Part shown: one piece after another, positions 1 to 9,304 of the stretch | Layout of the letters: the number at the start of each line of letters is the position of its first letter | How positions within the stretch are numbered: position 1 is the stretch's first letter | Source: Paraburkholderia mimosarum LMG 23256 = NBRC 106338 | Lineage (GTDB): Bacteria; Pseudomonadota; Gammaproteobacteria; Burkholderiales; Burkholderiaceae | Length of the DNA: 46,832 nt | NCBI RefSeq assembly: GCF_000739815.1 | Contig: NZ_BBJJ01000037.1 | Coordinates: 1 to 46,832 of the forward strand | Direction of reading: 5' to 3' | Made by a program: the position numbers and the translations under genes | The notes under the pieces: model-generated | Seen by the model: the letters and a program-made list of their open reading frames with translations, nothing else | Database searches by the model: none | Told to the model about the DNA's origin: nothing

Positions 1-2
1 TT

Positions 3-650
3 TCGGCGGGGCAGCGATGCACGTGCGCGCGCCGCATCCTGGTGCCCGCCGACGCGTTCGGCGAGCGCTTCCTCGCGCGTTTCGTCGAAGTGAGCTCGCG
101 CATCACCGTGGGCGAATACGACGCTGAGCCGCAGCCCTTCATGGGCGCCGTGATTTCGGCGCGCGCGGCGGGCAAGCTCATGAGTGCGCAGGCGCAGTTG
201 CTCGAGCGCGGCGCACGCGCCTTGTTGCCGATGGAGCAACGCGATCCGGCGCTCGGTTTCGTGACCCCAGCCATCCTCGACGTGACAGGCGTGGCCGATC
301 TGCCGGACGAGGAGCACTTCGGGCCGCTCGCGCAGATCATCCGCTACGCGGGTTTCGACGACGCCATCGCGCAGGCCAACAACACGGCCTTCGGCCTCTC
401 GGCGGGCCTGCTCGCCGACGACGAAGCGCTCTGGCATCGCTTCACGCGCGAGATCCGCGCGGGCGTGGTGAACTGGAACCGGCCGACCAACGGCGCTTCG
501 AGCGGCGCGCCCTTCGGCGGCACGGGCCGCTCGGGCAACCACCGGCCGAGCGCGTATTACGCGGCCGATTACTGCGCCTACCCGATGGCCTCGGTGGAAA
601 GCGCGCAACTGCAGATGCCCGCGAGCGTTTCGCCGGGCCTGACCTTCTAA
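3..650 (+). CDS. astD: N-succinylglutamate 5-semialdehyde dehydrogenase, C-terminal part (5' end outside window)
   Basis: This is the fourth step of the arginine succinyltransferase (AST) pathway, NAD-dependent oxidation of succinylglutamate semialdehyde to succinylglutamate in the cytoplasm. The reading frame is open from base 3. The first codons spell SAGQRCTCARR, the aldehyde-dehydrogenase active-site signature in which the Cys of QRC is the usual catalytic nucleophile. The C-terminal half carries FGPLAQIIRY and the SSGAPFGGTGRSGNHRPSA stretch typical of AstD. About 216 residues are present, so more than half of the protein (about 485-490 residues in the family) lies upstream of the window. 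It ends 9 bases before astB, consistent with one ast operon. Identity is firm because of the motifs and the astB-astE neighbours. Confidence 0.95.
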   Translation, partial: SAGQRCTCARRILVPADAFGERFLARFVEVSSRITVGEYDAEPQPFMGAVISARAAGKLMSAQAQLLERGARALLPMEQRDPALGFVTPAILDVTGVADLPDEEHFGPLAQIIRYAGFDDAIAQANNTAFGLSAGLLADDEALWHRFTREIRAGVVNWNRPTNGASSGAPFGGTGRSGNHRPSAYYAADYCAYPMASVESAQLQMPASVSPGLTF

Positions 651-659
651 GGAACGACG

Positions 660-2000
660 ATGCAAACCCTTGAAGCCAACTTCGACGGACTCGTCGGCCC
701 CACGCACAACTATGCCGGGCTGTCGTTCGGCAATGTCGCCTCGCAGAACAACGAGAAGTCCGTGGCGAACCCGCGCGCCGCCGCGCAGCAGGGCTTGCGC
801 AAGATGAAACGGCTCGCCGACCTCGGGTTCGCGCAAGGCGTGCTGCCGCCGCAGGAGCGACCCTCCATGCGGTTGCTGCGCGAACTGGGCTTCGGCGGTA
901 AGGAGGCCGAAGCGATTGCCCGCGCCGCGAAAGAGGCGCCCGAGCTGCTCGCGGCCGCAAGCTCCGCTTCGGCGATGTGGACTGCCAACGCGGCCACGGT
1001 GAGCCCATCGGCGGATACGCCCGACCGGCGCGTGCATTTCACGCCTGCGAACCTGTGCAGCAAGCTGCATCGCGCGATCGAGCACGAAGCCACGCGCCGC
1101 ACGCTATCCACGGTCTTCGCGGATCCGGCGCACTTCGTCGTGCACGAGGCGCTGCCCGGCACGCCCGCGCTCGGCGACGAAGGCGCGGCCAACCATACGC
1201 GTTTTGGCGCGCAGTACGGTGAGCGTGGCGTGGAGTTCTTCGTGTACGGACGCAGCGAATACCGTCGCGGGCCGGAGCCGAAGCGCTACCCCGCGCGGCA
1301 GACTTTCGAGGCGAGCCGCGCCATCGCGCAGCGCCACGGCCTGACCGACGCCGGCACCGTGTTCGCCCAGCAGAATCCGGACGTGATCGACGCAGGCGTG
1401 TTCCACAACGACGTGATCGCCGTGGGCAACCGCAGCACGCTGTTTTGCCACGAGCTCGCGTTCGTCGAGCAGAAGGCGGTGTACGACGAGCTGCGCGCAA
1501 AGCTCGCGGCGCACGACGCGCCGTTCCACGTGATCGAAGTGCCCGAGGCGCGCGTGAGCGTGGCCGACGCCGTGTCTTCGTACCTCTTCAACAGCCAGTT
1601 GCTGAGCCGCGCCGACGGCAAGCAGATTCTCGTCGTGCCGCAGGAATGCCGCGAAAATCCGCACGTGGCGATCTACCTCGACGACCTGACCGCGAGCAGC
1701 GGGCCCATCGACGAGGTGCTCGTGTTCGACTTGCGCGAGAGCATGAAGAACGGCGGCGGCCCGGCATGCCTGCGTCTGCGCGTGGTGCTCAGCGAGGAAG
1801 AGCGCGCGGCGACGGCGCCCGGCGTGTGGATGAACGATGCGCTCTTCACGCGTCTCGACGGCTGGATCGAGCGGCACTATCGCGACCGGCTCGCGCCGCA
1901 GGATCTGACCGATCCGGCGCTGCTGGTCGAGTCGCGCACGGCGCTCGACGAACTCACGCAGATTCTCGGCCTCGGATCGCTCTATGACTTCCAGCGCTGA
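660..2000 (+). CDS. astB: N-succinylarginine dihydrolase
   Basis: Second enzyme of the AST pathway: it hydrolyses N2-succinylarginine to N2-succinylornithine, releasing CO2 and two ammonia. The product is 446 residues, almost the length of E. coli AstB. The N-terminus EANFDGLVGPTHNYAGLS is the family hallmark (guanidine-modifying fold). Candidate catalytic residues are visible: Glu in DEGAANHTR, His in FHNDVIAVGN and Cys near residue 370 in GGGPACLRLR. The start at 660 follows a GGAACGACG purine stretch after the astD stop. Its 3' end overlaps astE by 17 bases, so translation is probably coupled. Confidence 0.97.
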   Translation: MQTLEANFDGLVGPTHNYAGLSFGNVASQNNEKSVANPRAAAQQGLRKMKRLADLGFAQGVLPPQERPSMRLLRELGFGGKEAEAIARAAKEAPELLAAASSASAMWTANAATVSPSADTPDRRVHFTPANLCSKLHRAIEHEATRRTLSTVFADPAHFVVHEALPGTPALGDEGAANHTRFGAQYGERGVEFFVYGRSEYRRGPEPKRYPARQTFEASRAIAQRHGLTDAGTVFAQQNPDVIDAGVFHNDVIAVGNRSTLFCHELAFVEQKAVYDELRAKLAAHDAPFHVIEVPEARVSVADAVSSYLFNSQLLSRADGKQILVVPQECRENPHVAIYLDDLTASSGPIDEVLVFDLRESMKNGGGPACLRLRVVLSEEERAATAPGVWMNDALFTRLDGWIERHYRDRLAPQDLTDPALLVESRTALDELTQILGLGSLYDFQR

Positions 2001-3045
2001 TGCTTCTGTCTCTGTGCTTGCTGATTTTCTCGGCTATACGCTCGCCGGCTCGCGCCCGGCAATGGCTGATGAAGCGAGCGGAGAATGCGCAGGCGGTGTG
2101 CGCTGGCAATGGCTCGACGAAGGCGTGCTCGAACTGACGCCCGCACACGTGGACGAGACGACGCGCAGCGTGCTGCTCTCGGCGGGCGTGCATGGCGACG
2201 AGACCGCGCCGATCGAACTGCTCTCGCAACTCGTGGCCGACATCGCGGCGGGCCGTGCGCCGCTCGCCTGCCGCGTGCTCGTTGTGCTCGGCAACGCGGC
2301 GGCGATGCGAGCGGGCGAGCGCTATCTCGACGACGACCTCAACCGGCTGTTCGGCGGGCGCCATGCCCGTGTGCCTGACAGCCGCGAGGCGCCGCGCGCA
2401 GCGGCACTGGAAGCGGCGGCGCAGCGCTTCTTCTCAAAGGCGCCCGAGGCGACGCGAGTACCGCAAGCGCGCTGGCATCTCGACATGCACACGGCGATCC
2501 GCGCCTCGGCGTTCGAGCAGTTCGCGCTGCTGCCGCACACGGGCGAACGGCCTGCGCGCGTCATGCTCGAATGGCTCGCCGACGCGCACATCGCGGCCGT
2601 GCTGATCCACACGGAGAAGGGCGCGACGCTGTCGTCGTTCACCGCCGGGAGCTGCGGCGCGCTCGCGTGCACGCTCGAACTCGGCAAGGTGCGCCCGTTC
2701 GGTCAGAACGATCTCGCGCGCTTCGCCGGTGCCGATGCTGCGGTGCGCCGCCTCTTGGCAGGCGAGACGCCTTCGCCGCAGACCGCCCGGATGCCGCGCA
2801 TCTTCACGGTGATCGGCCAGATCACGAAGCAAAGCGAGGCGCTCAAGCTCAACGTGGCCGCCGATGTGCCCAACTTCACGCCGTTCGCGCGCGGCCAGGT
2901 GCTGGCCGAAGATGGCGCCTACCGCTACGTGGTGGAGCACGACGAAGAACGCATCGTGTTTCCGAATCCCGGCGTGAAGCCGGGTTTGCGTGCGGGTCTG
3001 CTCGTCGTGGACACGACGAAGGCCACGCTCGCCGCGCTCGCCTGA
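1984..3045 (+). CDS. astE: Succinylglutamate desuccinylase
   Basis: Last enzyme of the AST pathway: a zinc hydrolase of the M14-like AstE/aspartoacylase family that splits succinylglutamate into glutamate and succinate. It has 353 residues, somewhat longer than E. coli AstE (about 322). Zinc ligands can be proposed: His70 and Glu73 in GVHGDETAP and His169 in HLDMHTA. The ATG at 1984 lies inside the end of astB, giving a 17-base overlap. It is the last ast gene here. No clear U-tract terminator follows in the 284 bases before the next gene. Confidence 0.96.
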   Translation: MTSSADASVSVLADFLGYTLAGSRPAMADEASGECAGGVRWQWLDEGVLELTPAHVDETTRSVLLSAGVHGDETAPIELLSQLVADIAAGRAPLACRVLVVLGNAAAMRAGERYLDDDLNRLFGGRHARVPDSREAPRAAALEAAAQRFFSKAPEATRVPQARWHLDMHTAIRASAFEQFALLPHTGERPARVMLEWLADAHIAAVLIHTEKGATLSSFTAGSCGALACTLELGKVRPFGQNDLARFAGADAAVRRLLAGETPSPQTARMPRIFTVIGQITKQSEALKLNVAADVPNFTPFARGQVLAEDGAYRYVVEHDEERIVFPNPGVKPGLRAGLLVVDTTKATLAALA

Positions 3046-3329
3046 GCGCTCGCCGCGCACGTGCCTCAGGCGCTCAGGCGCGCCCTTGCGCATCCACGAC
3101 ACCCATTTGCATGTTCGAACGCCCCGCGCCGTGCTTGCGCCGCCCGGGGCGCCTTGCGCGAGCGCGGTACAATCCCGGCCTCGCGCTTGCTGCGGCGCAC
3201 CACATCGGGTGCTCGCGATTGAGCCGTGTTTTTGGCGCAGCGATCCTGTGCCAGCGCCGCAATGCCCATCGTTTGCCGCGATGGATGGGCCTTGCCGGCG
3301 CGCCCTAATCTGACTGGAAAGAGACACTG

Positions 3330-4121
3330 ATGAAGATGAACTGGAACAAGCTGGCAACGCTCGCATTCTGTGCCGCCGCCATGACTGCAGGCGCCGCGCG
3401 CGCTGCCGACATCAAGGAGATCCACTTTGGCGTGGAGGCATCGTACGCACCGTTCGAATCGAAGTCGCCCGCAGGCGAACTGCAGGGCTTCGACATCGAC
3501 GTGGGCAATGCCGTTTGCGCGAAGCTCAAGGCGAAGTGCGTGTGGGTGGAGAATTCGTTCGACGGCCTGATTCCGGCGCTCGCCGCGCGCAAGTTCAACG
3601 CGATCAACTCGGACATGACGATCACGGACCAGCGTCGCCAGGCCATCGACTTCACCGACCCGATCTACGCGATTCCGAACCAGATGATCGCGAAGAAGGG
3701 CAGCACGCTGCAGCCCACGCCCGAATCGCTCAAGGGCAAGCACGTGGGTGTGCTCCAGGGCACCATCCAGGAAACCTACGCGAAGGCGAAGTGGGCGCCC
3801 GCTGGCGTCGACGTCGTGCCATATCAGACCCAGGACCAGATCTACGCGGATCTCGCCTCGGGCCGCCTCGACGCCTCGTTCCAGGACGCCGAGGCCGCTT
3901 CCAAGGGCTTTCTGAACAAGCCGCAGGGCGCGGGCTTCGCGTTCGCGGGCCCGCAGGTCGTGGACGCGAAGCTGCTCGGCGAAGGCGTGGGCTACGGCGT
4001 GCGCAAGAACGACGCGGCGCTCAAGGCGGCCCTCAACGGCGCGCTCAAGGACCTCAAGGCGGACGGCACGCTCGATCGCATCGCCGCCAAGTATTTCGAC
4101 GTGAAGGTTGTGCTTAAGTAA
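3330..4121 (+). CDS. Periplasmic ABC-transporter substrate-binding protein, lysine/arginine/ornithine (HisJ/ArgT) type
   Basis: Binds a polar or basic amino acid in the periplasm and hands it to an ABC permease. The 263-residue product begins with a signal peptide (MKMNWNKLATLAFCAAAMTA, probable cleavage after ARA, before ADIKEI). It continues with family-3 solute-binding motifs: GVEASYAPFE, LQGFDIDVGNAVC, FDGLIPALAARKFNAI and DFTDPIYAIPNQM. A GGAAAGAGAC ribosome-binding stretch precedes the ATG. No permease or ATPase genes are adjacent, so it must work with a transporter encoded elsewhere. Its place just after astE suggests arginine or ornithine as ligand (inference). A strong terminator follows directly. 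Confidence 0.9.
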   Translation: MKMNWNKLATLAFCAAAMTAGAARAADIKEIHFGVEASYAPFESKSPAGELQGFDIDVGNAVCAKLKAKCVWVENSFDGLIPALAARKFNAINSDMTITDQRRQAIDFTDPIYAIPNQMIAKKGSTLQPTPESLKGKHVGVLQGTIQETYAKAKWAPAGVDVVPYQTQDQIYADLASGRLDASFQDAEAASKGFLNKPQGAGFAFAGPQVVDAKLLGEGVGYGVRKNDAALKAALNGALKDLKADGTLDRIAAKYFDVKVVLK

Positions 4122-4449
4122 GCGGCAAACGAGCCTGATGCTTCGCGCTGCCGACCGGCTGGAGCCCATCCAGCCGGTCGTTTTTTTTCGCGCAGTTGTT
4201 TCGGATTGCACATCAATTGACGGGCCAGGCGTTGCCGCGTCCTGATGCAGCGGCGCCGGCAAAGGGCAACGCGCAGGGAAAAGCCACAAAAAACCCTCTG
4301 ATCGAGGCGAACTTCATTTCCGCACCTTACTTGCCAGGATAAAATTGAGATAAGAAAGAGCCGCGTCCGGTGCGAACGTCGACGGTTGCGGCATGCCAAG
4401 AGACAAGACCAGGGCGTCGCCATGAGCGCGGCGCCGCGCGGGGGATTCC
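4122..4449. other. Intergenic region between binding protein and EAL-HDOD gene
   Basis: Apart from the terminator at 4153-4188 this 328-base stretch holds no convincing gene. Bases 4270-4360 are more AT-rich than the surroundings (AAAATTGAGATAAGAAAG near 4341-4358) and probably carry the promoter of the downstream EAL-HDOD gene. I could not assign -35 and -10 boxes with good spacing. A second ATG at 4422 is out of frame with that gene. Confidence 0.5.
4153..4188 (+). terminator. Rho-independent terminator after the binding-protein gene
   Basis: Perfect 10-bp stem (GACCGGCTGG at 4153-4162 with CCAGCCGGTC at 4170-4179), 7-base loop, then eight T at 4181-4188. It lies 31 bases after the stop codon. 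Confidence 0.93.
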
Positions 4450-5835
4450 ATGAGCTTGAACGCCGCAGACCGTCCGCAGATGTCAGGCGTGGCGGGAGGT
4501 ACGCAGTCGCCGGAACACGCCGGCCCACCTGTCGACGTTTATTTCGCGCGCCAGCCGCTGCTCGATCGAGACGGCCTCCTGTGCGCGTTCGAGACCTTGC
4601 CGCGCATCGTGGACCGCCGCGAGAGCGCCGACATCGAGCGCGAGGCCGAGGCTGCCGCCAGGGATGCGGCCGCGGGTATGACGGCCAGGCCTTCGGTCAC
4701 CGGCACCGCGCTTTTCACCGGCTTCGCTGCGCCGGCGTTGCGCGCCTCGCTCGCGGGCCATCCCGCCTGGCTCGACATCACGCGCGATTCGCTCTTTCAC
4801 GACAGCCTCCAGCGTTTGAGCCCCGAGCGCGTGATGCTCGAGTTGCCGGTGGACATCGGCGCGGACCCGGAACTGGTCGCGCGGCTCGTCGCGCTGCACC
4901 GCCGTCGCTTTCGCTTCGCGCTCGATCACGTCTCGAAGGCGGACGAGTCGTTCGCGAAGCTGCTGCCCTATGTGGACGCCATCAAGATCGATATCCGCGA
5001 GATCGCGCCCGCTGTGCTGCCGAAGTTCGCGAGCGTGATGAAGTCGGCGGGCAAGCTTCTCGTGGCGATGGGCGTCGAGACCCAGGAAGACTATCAGCGC
5101 GCGCACGATCTCGGCTTCGACCGTTTCCAGGGCTATTTCTTCGCGAAACCGCACGGCGGCGCGCGGCGCTCCAGCGCGCCGCGCCAGGCGCTGCTGAACC
5201 TGCTGCATCTGCTGGCCGCCGAGCCCACCGTCGCGCAACTGGAGGCGGAACTCAAGCTCAATCCCGTGCTCGTGATGCACCTGATGCGGCTCGCCAACTC
5301 GGGCAGCATGAACATCGGCCGCAAGGTAACGACGCTGCGCGAGGCCATCAACGCGACGGGCACCAACGCCATCGCGCGCTGGACCCAGCTGCTGCTCTAC
5401 GCGGACGGCCGCAAGATCGCCGCCGAAGACGACCCATTGCTGCAACTGGTGGCAACGCGCGCGCGATTCATGGAAATCGCCGTGACGCAGCTCGAGAAGG
5501 CGCATCTCGAAGAGGAAGACGCGGCGTTTCTCGTCGGCGTGTTCTCGTTCGTCGATGCGGTGTTCGGCGGCTCGCTCGAAAGCACGCTCGAAGTGCTCAC
5601 GCTCGCGCGGCCGATCCGCACGGCGATCGTCGAGCGCGAGGGCGTGCTCGGCAGGCTGCTCGATCTGTCCGAGGCGCTCGAGCGAGGCAACTGGGCGAGT
5701 GTGGACGCGCTGTGCGAGTCACTGGCGCCGCTGGACGCCCCGACGGTCGCGGCCATGGCGCTCGCTGCGGCCGAATGGGCGGGCACGGCCGGCCGCGATG
5801 CCGAAGACGAAGGTCTGGAGCGTATCGAGGATTGA
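4450..5835 (+). CDS. Degenerate EAL-HDOD signalling protein (YuxH/CdgJ type)
   Basis: A 461-residue cytoplasmic protein with an N-terminal EAL-like domain (about 30-245) and a C-terminal HDOD domain (about 250-440). The EAL part keeps the family frame (VYFARQPLLDRDG, VDAIKIDIREI, GFDRFQGYFFAKP). It reads FETLPR where active enzymes have the EAL motif, and LDHVSK where DDFGTG is expected, so c-di-GMP hydrolysis is unlikely. The HDOD part shows LNPVLVMHLMRLANSG and LREAINATGTNAIARW. Proteins of this architecture are regulatory, linked in other bacteria to motility and c-di-GMP networks. The ATG at 4450 is preceded by a GGGGGA sequence. It is a paralogue of the protein at 9639-11114. The actual partner or output is unknown. 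Confidence 0.88.
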   Translation: MSLNAADRPQMSGVAGGTQSPEHAGPPVDVYFARQPLLDRDGLLCAFETLPRIVDRRESADIEREAEAAARDAAAGMTARPSVTGTALFTGFAAPALRASLAGHPAWLDITRDSLFHDSLQRLSPERVMLELPVDIGADPELVARLVALHRRRFRFALDHVSKADESFAKLLPYVDAIKIDIREIAPAVLPKFASVMKSAGKLLVAMGVETQEDYQRAHDLGFDRFQGYFFAKPHGGARRSSAPRQALLNLLHLLAAEPTVAQLEAELKLNPVLVMHLMRLANSGSMNIGRKVTTLREAINATGTNAIARWTQLLLYADGRKIAAEDDPLLQLVATRARFMEIAVTQLEKAHLEEEDAAFLVGVFSFVDAVFGGSLESTLEVLTLARPIRTAIVEREGVLGRLLDLSEALERGNWASVDALCESLAPLDAPTVAAMALAAAEWAGTAGRDAEDEGLERIED

Positions 5836-5884
5836 TGAGCGGAAGCGGGCGCCGCAAGCGAAGCGGCGCCGTTTCCTCAGGGAC

Positions 5885-7336
5885 TCAGGCGGTCTGTGGA
5901 ACTTGCGTGAAGAACCGCGCAAGCTGCTGCGCGAGGTCGTTCAACGCGCTCATCTCTTTTTGCGAGATGCGGCGCGGCTCCTGGTTCACGAGCCAGTCGC
6001 CGTACATCAGCCCGACCGGCGCAACGCCCGGGGCGCCCACGGGCAGCAGGACGAACGCGCGCGCGTCGTCGAAGCTCGAACGATACCAGCCAGGCAGGCG
6101 CGCGAGGATCTTCGCGTCGCGCGCGTTCTCGATGAAAATGCCGACCTTGTTCGCGATCGCGAGATGAAACACGTCGGGCTGGAACGCGGCGGAGAACGAG
6201 AGCCTCGGCAGCACTTCGCTTATGTGCGGGCCGAAGCCATGCTTCGCCTCGAACATGTTCGCGCCGTGCCTCACGAACACCACGGTTCGCGCGAAGCCGA
6301 GGCCCGCGAGCACGGTTTCGGTCGCGAGCGTGAGGGCGGTGTCGAGCGGGCTGTCGGGGGGCAGCGCGCGCAGGTCTTGAACGCCCGCCGCGATGCGCGC
6401 CTCGGGGTCGAGCGCTTCGCGCGCAATGGCGTCGGCATTGGCGCGCAATTCGACGATCTCGCGCATCACGCCGTCTTCGGCTTCCTCGCGTGCGAGCGCG
6501 AGACTCATCTGCACGAGCACCTCCGGGTCCGTCGACAGCGCGCGGCCATAGTGCTGCGCCAGTTCCGCGATATGCGTCTCGCGCATTTCCTCCGTGAGGC
6601 CCGCCGTGGTCAGCACGCGCGCCACTTCGGTCGAGTAGTTGGTGATGGCGCGCAGCCACTGCACGTCGCGTGGCTCTTTGTCGGCCGGATCGTACTGGCG
6701 CATGCCGGAACGGATCGTCTCGGGAAGGCGCCAGCGCGCGGCGGCTTCGAGGCCGAGCTCTTCGAAGGTTACCCCGAGCACGCCGAGGCAGGCGTCGTCG
6801 TCGCTCGTGCCTTCTTCGATCTCACGGCGGATCTGGTCCCACTCGGGTTCGAGATAGAACACCACGAGCAGCTTGCCCACCTGGCGCATGAGCGTGCAGA
6901 CCACGGCCTCTTCGCCCGCGCGCAGGTCGCCGCGCTCGGTGAGCTTGCGCGCCACGCAGCCCGAAAGCATCGTGCGGTTCAGTTCGAGCTTTGCGTCGAT
7001 GCGGCGCGGCGCGCTGTGATGGAAGTGATCGACGATCTTCAGGCCGACGACGAGATGGCCGACCGCGTCCATGCCGAGCACCATCAAGGCGCGCGTGACG
7101 GTCGTGATGTTGCCGCCGAACGCCAGGTACATGGCCGAATTCGCGAGCCGCAGCACTTTCTGCGTGAGCGCGAAATCCGAGAGCACGACCTTCACGAGCG
7201 CACTGAAATCGTAGTCGTCGTTCGTCATCGCCGCGACCGTGGTGCGCAGCGATTGCGACAGCAAGGGGAAGTCCCCGCGTTCATTCATGCGGGCCCACAA
7301 GCGGTCGAGCAGGACGGCCTTTACCATCTGAACCAT
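5885..7336 (-). CDS. HDOD-domain protein with C-terminal GAF-like region
   Basis: A 483-residue cytoplasmic protein. The N-terminal half is an HDOD domain: FPLLSQSLRTTVAAM, LTQKVLRLANSAMYLAF, TTVTRALMVLGMDAVGHLVV and LGVTFEELGLEAAARWRLP. The C-terminal part (about 300-480) looks like a GAF-type sensor fold (LALATETVLAGLGFARTVVF-like segment, IANKVGIFIENARDAKI). HDOD proteins are non-catalytic relatives of HD phosphohydrolases that act as scaffolds in signalling. It lies 39 bases downstream of the PAS-GGDEF-EAL gene on the same strand, so the two are probably cotranscribed. The exact start is uncertain: in-frame ATGs occur at 7336, 7327 and 7288, none with a strong ribosome-binding site. Confidence 0.85.
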   Translation of the reverse strand: MVQMVKAVLLDRLWARMNERGDFPLLSQSLRTTVAAMTNDDYDFSALVKVVLSDFALTQKVLRLANSAMYLAFGGNITTVTRALMVLGMDAVGHLVVGLKIVDHFHHSAPRRIDAKLELNRTMLSGCVARKLTERGDLRAGEEAVVCTLMRQVGKLLVVFYLEPEWDQIRREIEEGTSDDDACLGVLGVTFEELGLEAAARWRLPETIRSGMRQYDPADKEPRDVQWLRAITNYSTEVARVLTTAGLTEEMRETHIAELAQHYGRALSTDPEVLVQMSLALAREEAEDGVMREIVELRANADAIAREALDPEARIAAGVQDLRALPPDSPLDTALTLATETVLAGLGFARTVVFVRHGANMFEAKHGFGPHISEVLPRLSFSAAFQPDVFHLAIANKVGIFIENARDAKILARLPGWYRSSFDDARAFVLLPVGAPGVAPVGLMYGDWLVNQEPRRISQKEMSALNDLAQQLARFFTQVPQTA

Positions 7337-7375
7337 GTCAATTTCGCGAAAGCCCTGCTGTTTGCGATGCCCGCA

Positions 7376-9304
7376 TCATTGCACCTCGTGCACGTGCAGC
7401 GCGCCCGAGACGAAGCGCTGCTGCAATTCTTCCGAAGGCAGCGCCTTGCAGACGAGCCAACCCTGGATGTGCTCGCAACCCATGTCCGTGAGCAGATCGC
7501 GCTGCGCTTCCGTTTCCACGCCCTCGGCCACTAGTTCGAGATCGAGCGTACGCGCGAGCCCCACCACGGCGTTCACGATCGCCTGATCGTTGCGCGAGGT
7601 GATGAGGTTCTCGACGAAGCTTCGATCGATCTTCAGCTTCGAAAGCGGGAAGCGCTGCAGGTACGCAAGGCTCGAATAGCCGGTGCCGAAGTCGTCCACC
7701 GCGAAGCGGATGCCAAGCGAGGTCAGCTCTTCGAGCAGCATCTTCGCGTGGTGCGGATCGTGCATCAGCAGGCTTTCGGTGATCTCGAACACGAGCCGGC
7801 GCGGGTCGACCCCGGTGAGCTCGATCGCTTCCTCGACACTTTCCCTGAAGCGCGGATTGCGGAACTGCTGCGGCGAGACATTGACCGCGACGTACTGCAG
7901 CTCGATGCCTTGCTCGTCCCATTGGGTCAGTTGCATGCACGCAGCCTTCAAAACCCAGTTGCCGAGATAATTAATCAGGCCGACGGATTCCGCAAGGGGA
8001 ATAAACGTTGATGGCGGCACGAGGCCGTGCAATGGATGTTGCCAGCGGATCAACGCCTCCACGCCGACGACGCCGCGCGACGCGCTGCTCGTGATGGGCT
8101 GGAAGTGCAGCGAGAACTCGCCGTTGCGCACGCCGTCGTAGAGATCGGACTCCAGCTTCAGGCGCAGGGCGTCGGTCGGATCGTCGTCGGGCACGTGCAG
8201 CGTCAGCGTGTTGCCGCCAATGGCTTTGGCCTGCTGGAGCGCCTGATCCGCGCGGCGAATGAGCGGCGTGGCGTCGGCGCTGGTTTCGGTCCCGCTTGCG
8301 GCGGATGCGCGCGGGCGCTGGTCCGGATGGAACGCAATGCCGATGCTCGCCGAGAGATGCACGGGCTGGTTGCGAAACGCGTAGGGCTGGAGGATCGCGG
8401 TGAGCAGACGCCGGCCGAGCGCCTCGGCGGCGGCGCGCACATCGCCGGGCGCGGTGTGCCGCTGCGGCGCGATCAGGATCGCGAACTCGTCGCTGCCGAT
8501 GCGCGCGATCATTTCTCCCTGCAGCGCGAGATGCGTGAGGCGCCGCGCGGTCTCGCGCAGCAGCTCGTCGCCGGCGTCGTAGCCCAGCGCCCGGTTCACG
8601 CGCTGATAGTCGTCGAGGTCGAGCAGCAGGAGCGCCGCCGGCACGCCGAAGTGGTCCGCGTCGGCCTGGGCGCGCTGCAGCGCCGGGGCGAGCGCGGTCT
8701 GGTTGGGCAGGCCGGTGAGCGGGTCGTGATGGAGCGCGTGCGTGAGCGCGGCCTCGGTGCCTTGCCAGGCGGAAACATCGAAGCCCGCGACGGCGAAACC
8801 GGCCGTCTCGCCGTACTGGGCGCGCTGCACGCGCAGCTCGACGGGAAGCGGGTAGGTGAGCGCCTTGACGATTTCGACCGTTTCCTTCTCCACGGCGCCG
8901 CTGTGCGCGGCGCGTGCGAACAGCGCCGCGAGCCGCTCGTGATCGCCGGGTGTGACGATGTCGGCGAGCGTCGCGCCGAGCAGGAATTCGCGGTGATAGC
9001 CGGCGAAGCGCAGGCTCGCGTCGGAAACGTAGAGAAAATGGAGATGGGCGTCCACGTGAACGAGGAAGTCCACCGCAGCTGCCGTGCTCTCGAACGAGAG
9101 CGAGATGGCGTCCGCGTAGTCGGACGCCGCGATGGCGGGCGAAGCGGGCACGAGCGGCGCGGCGGCTTCGTCGTGCGCTTCGTGCGATGCCACGGGTATG
9201 GGCGGGTCGCCGGCAACGCCTCTGAGGCCGGCAAGCGCGTATAGCCGGTCAACGACCGTGCGCAACCAGCCCTGGCGGGGCGCGGTGATCCTGTTCGCTT
9301 CCAT
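7376..9304 (-). CDS. PAS-GGDEF-EAL c-di-GMP signalling protein, probable phosphodiesterase
   Basis: A 642-residue protein with PAS (about 65-185), GGDEF (about 190-360) and EAL (about 375-625) domains and no membrane segment. The GGDEF signature reads RIGSDEF, with one Gly replaced by Ser, so cyclase activity is doubtful. The EAL domain looks complete: VGVEALIRWQ, VAVNVSPQQF, FEITESLLM, VDDFGTGYSSL, KLKIDRSFV and ELVAEGVET. I therefore predict c-di-GMP hydrolysis, with the GGDEF-like domain possibly sensing GTP. I chose the ATG at 9304 over an in-frame TTG at 9319; neither has a strong Shine-Dalgarno. First gene of a two-gene unit with the HDOD-GAF gene, divergent from the second EAL-HDOD gene. 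Confidence 0.9.
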   Translation of the reverse strand: MEANRITAPRQGWLRTVVDRLYALAGLRGVAGDPPIPVASHEAHDEAAAPLVPASPAIAASDYADAISLSFESTAAAVDFLVHVDAHLHFLYVSDASLRFAGYHREFLLGATLADIVTPGDHERLAALFARAAHSGAVEKETVEIVKALTYPLPVELRVQRAQYGETAGFAVAGFDVSAWQGTEAALTHALHHDPLTGLPNQTALAPALQRAQADADHFGVPAALLLLDLDDYQRVNRALGYDAGDELLRETARRLTHLALQGEMIARIGSDEFAILIAPQRHTAPGDVRAAAEALGRRLLTAILQPYAFRNQPVHLSASIGIAFHPDQRPRASAASGTETSADATPLIRRADQALQQAKAIGGNTLTLHVPDDDPTDALRLKLESDLYDGVRNGEFSLHFQPITSSASRGVVGVEALIRWQHPLHGLVPPSTFIPLAESVGLINYLGNWVLKAACMQLTQWDEQGIELQYVAVNVSPQQFRNPRFRESVEEAIELTGVDPRRLVFEITESLLMHDPHHAKMLLEELTSLGIRFAVDDFGTGYSSLAYLQRFPLSKLKIDRSFVENLITSRNDQAIVNAVVGLARTLDLELVAEGVETEAQRDLLTDMGCEHIQGWLVCKALPSEELQQRFVSGALHVHEVQ

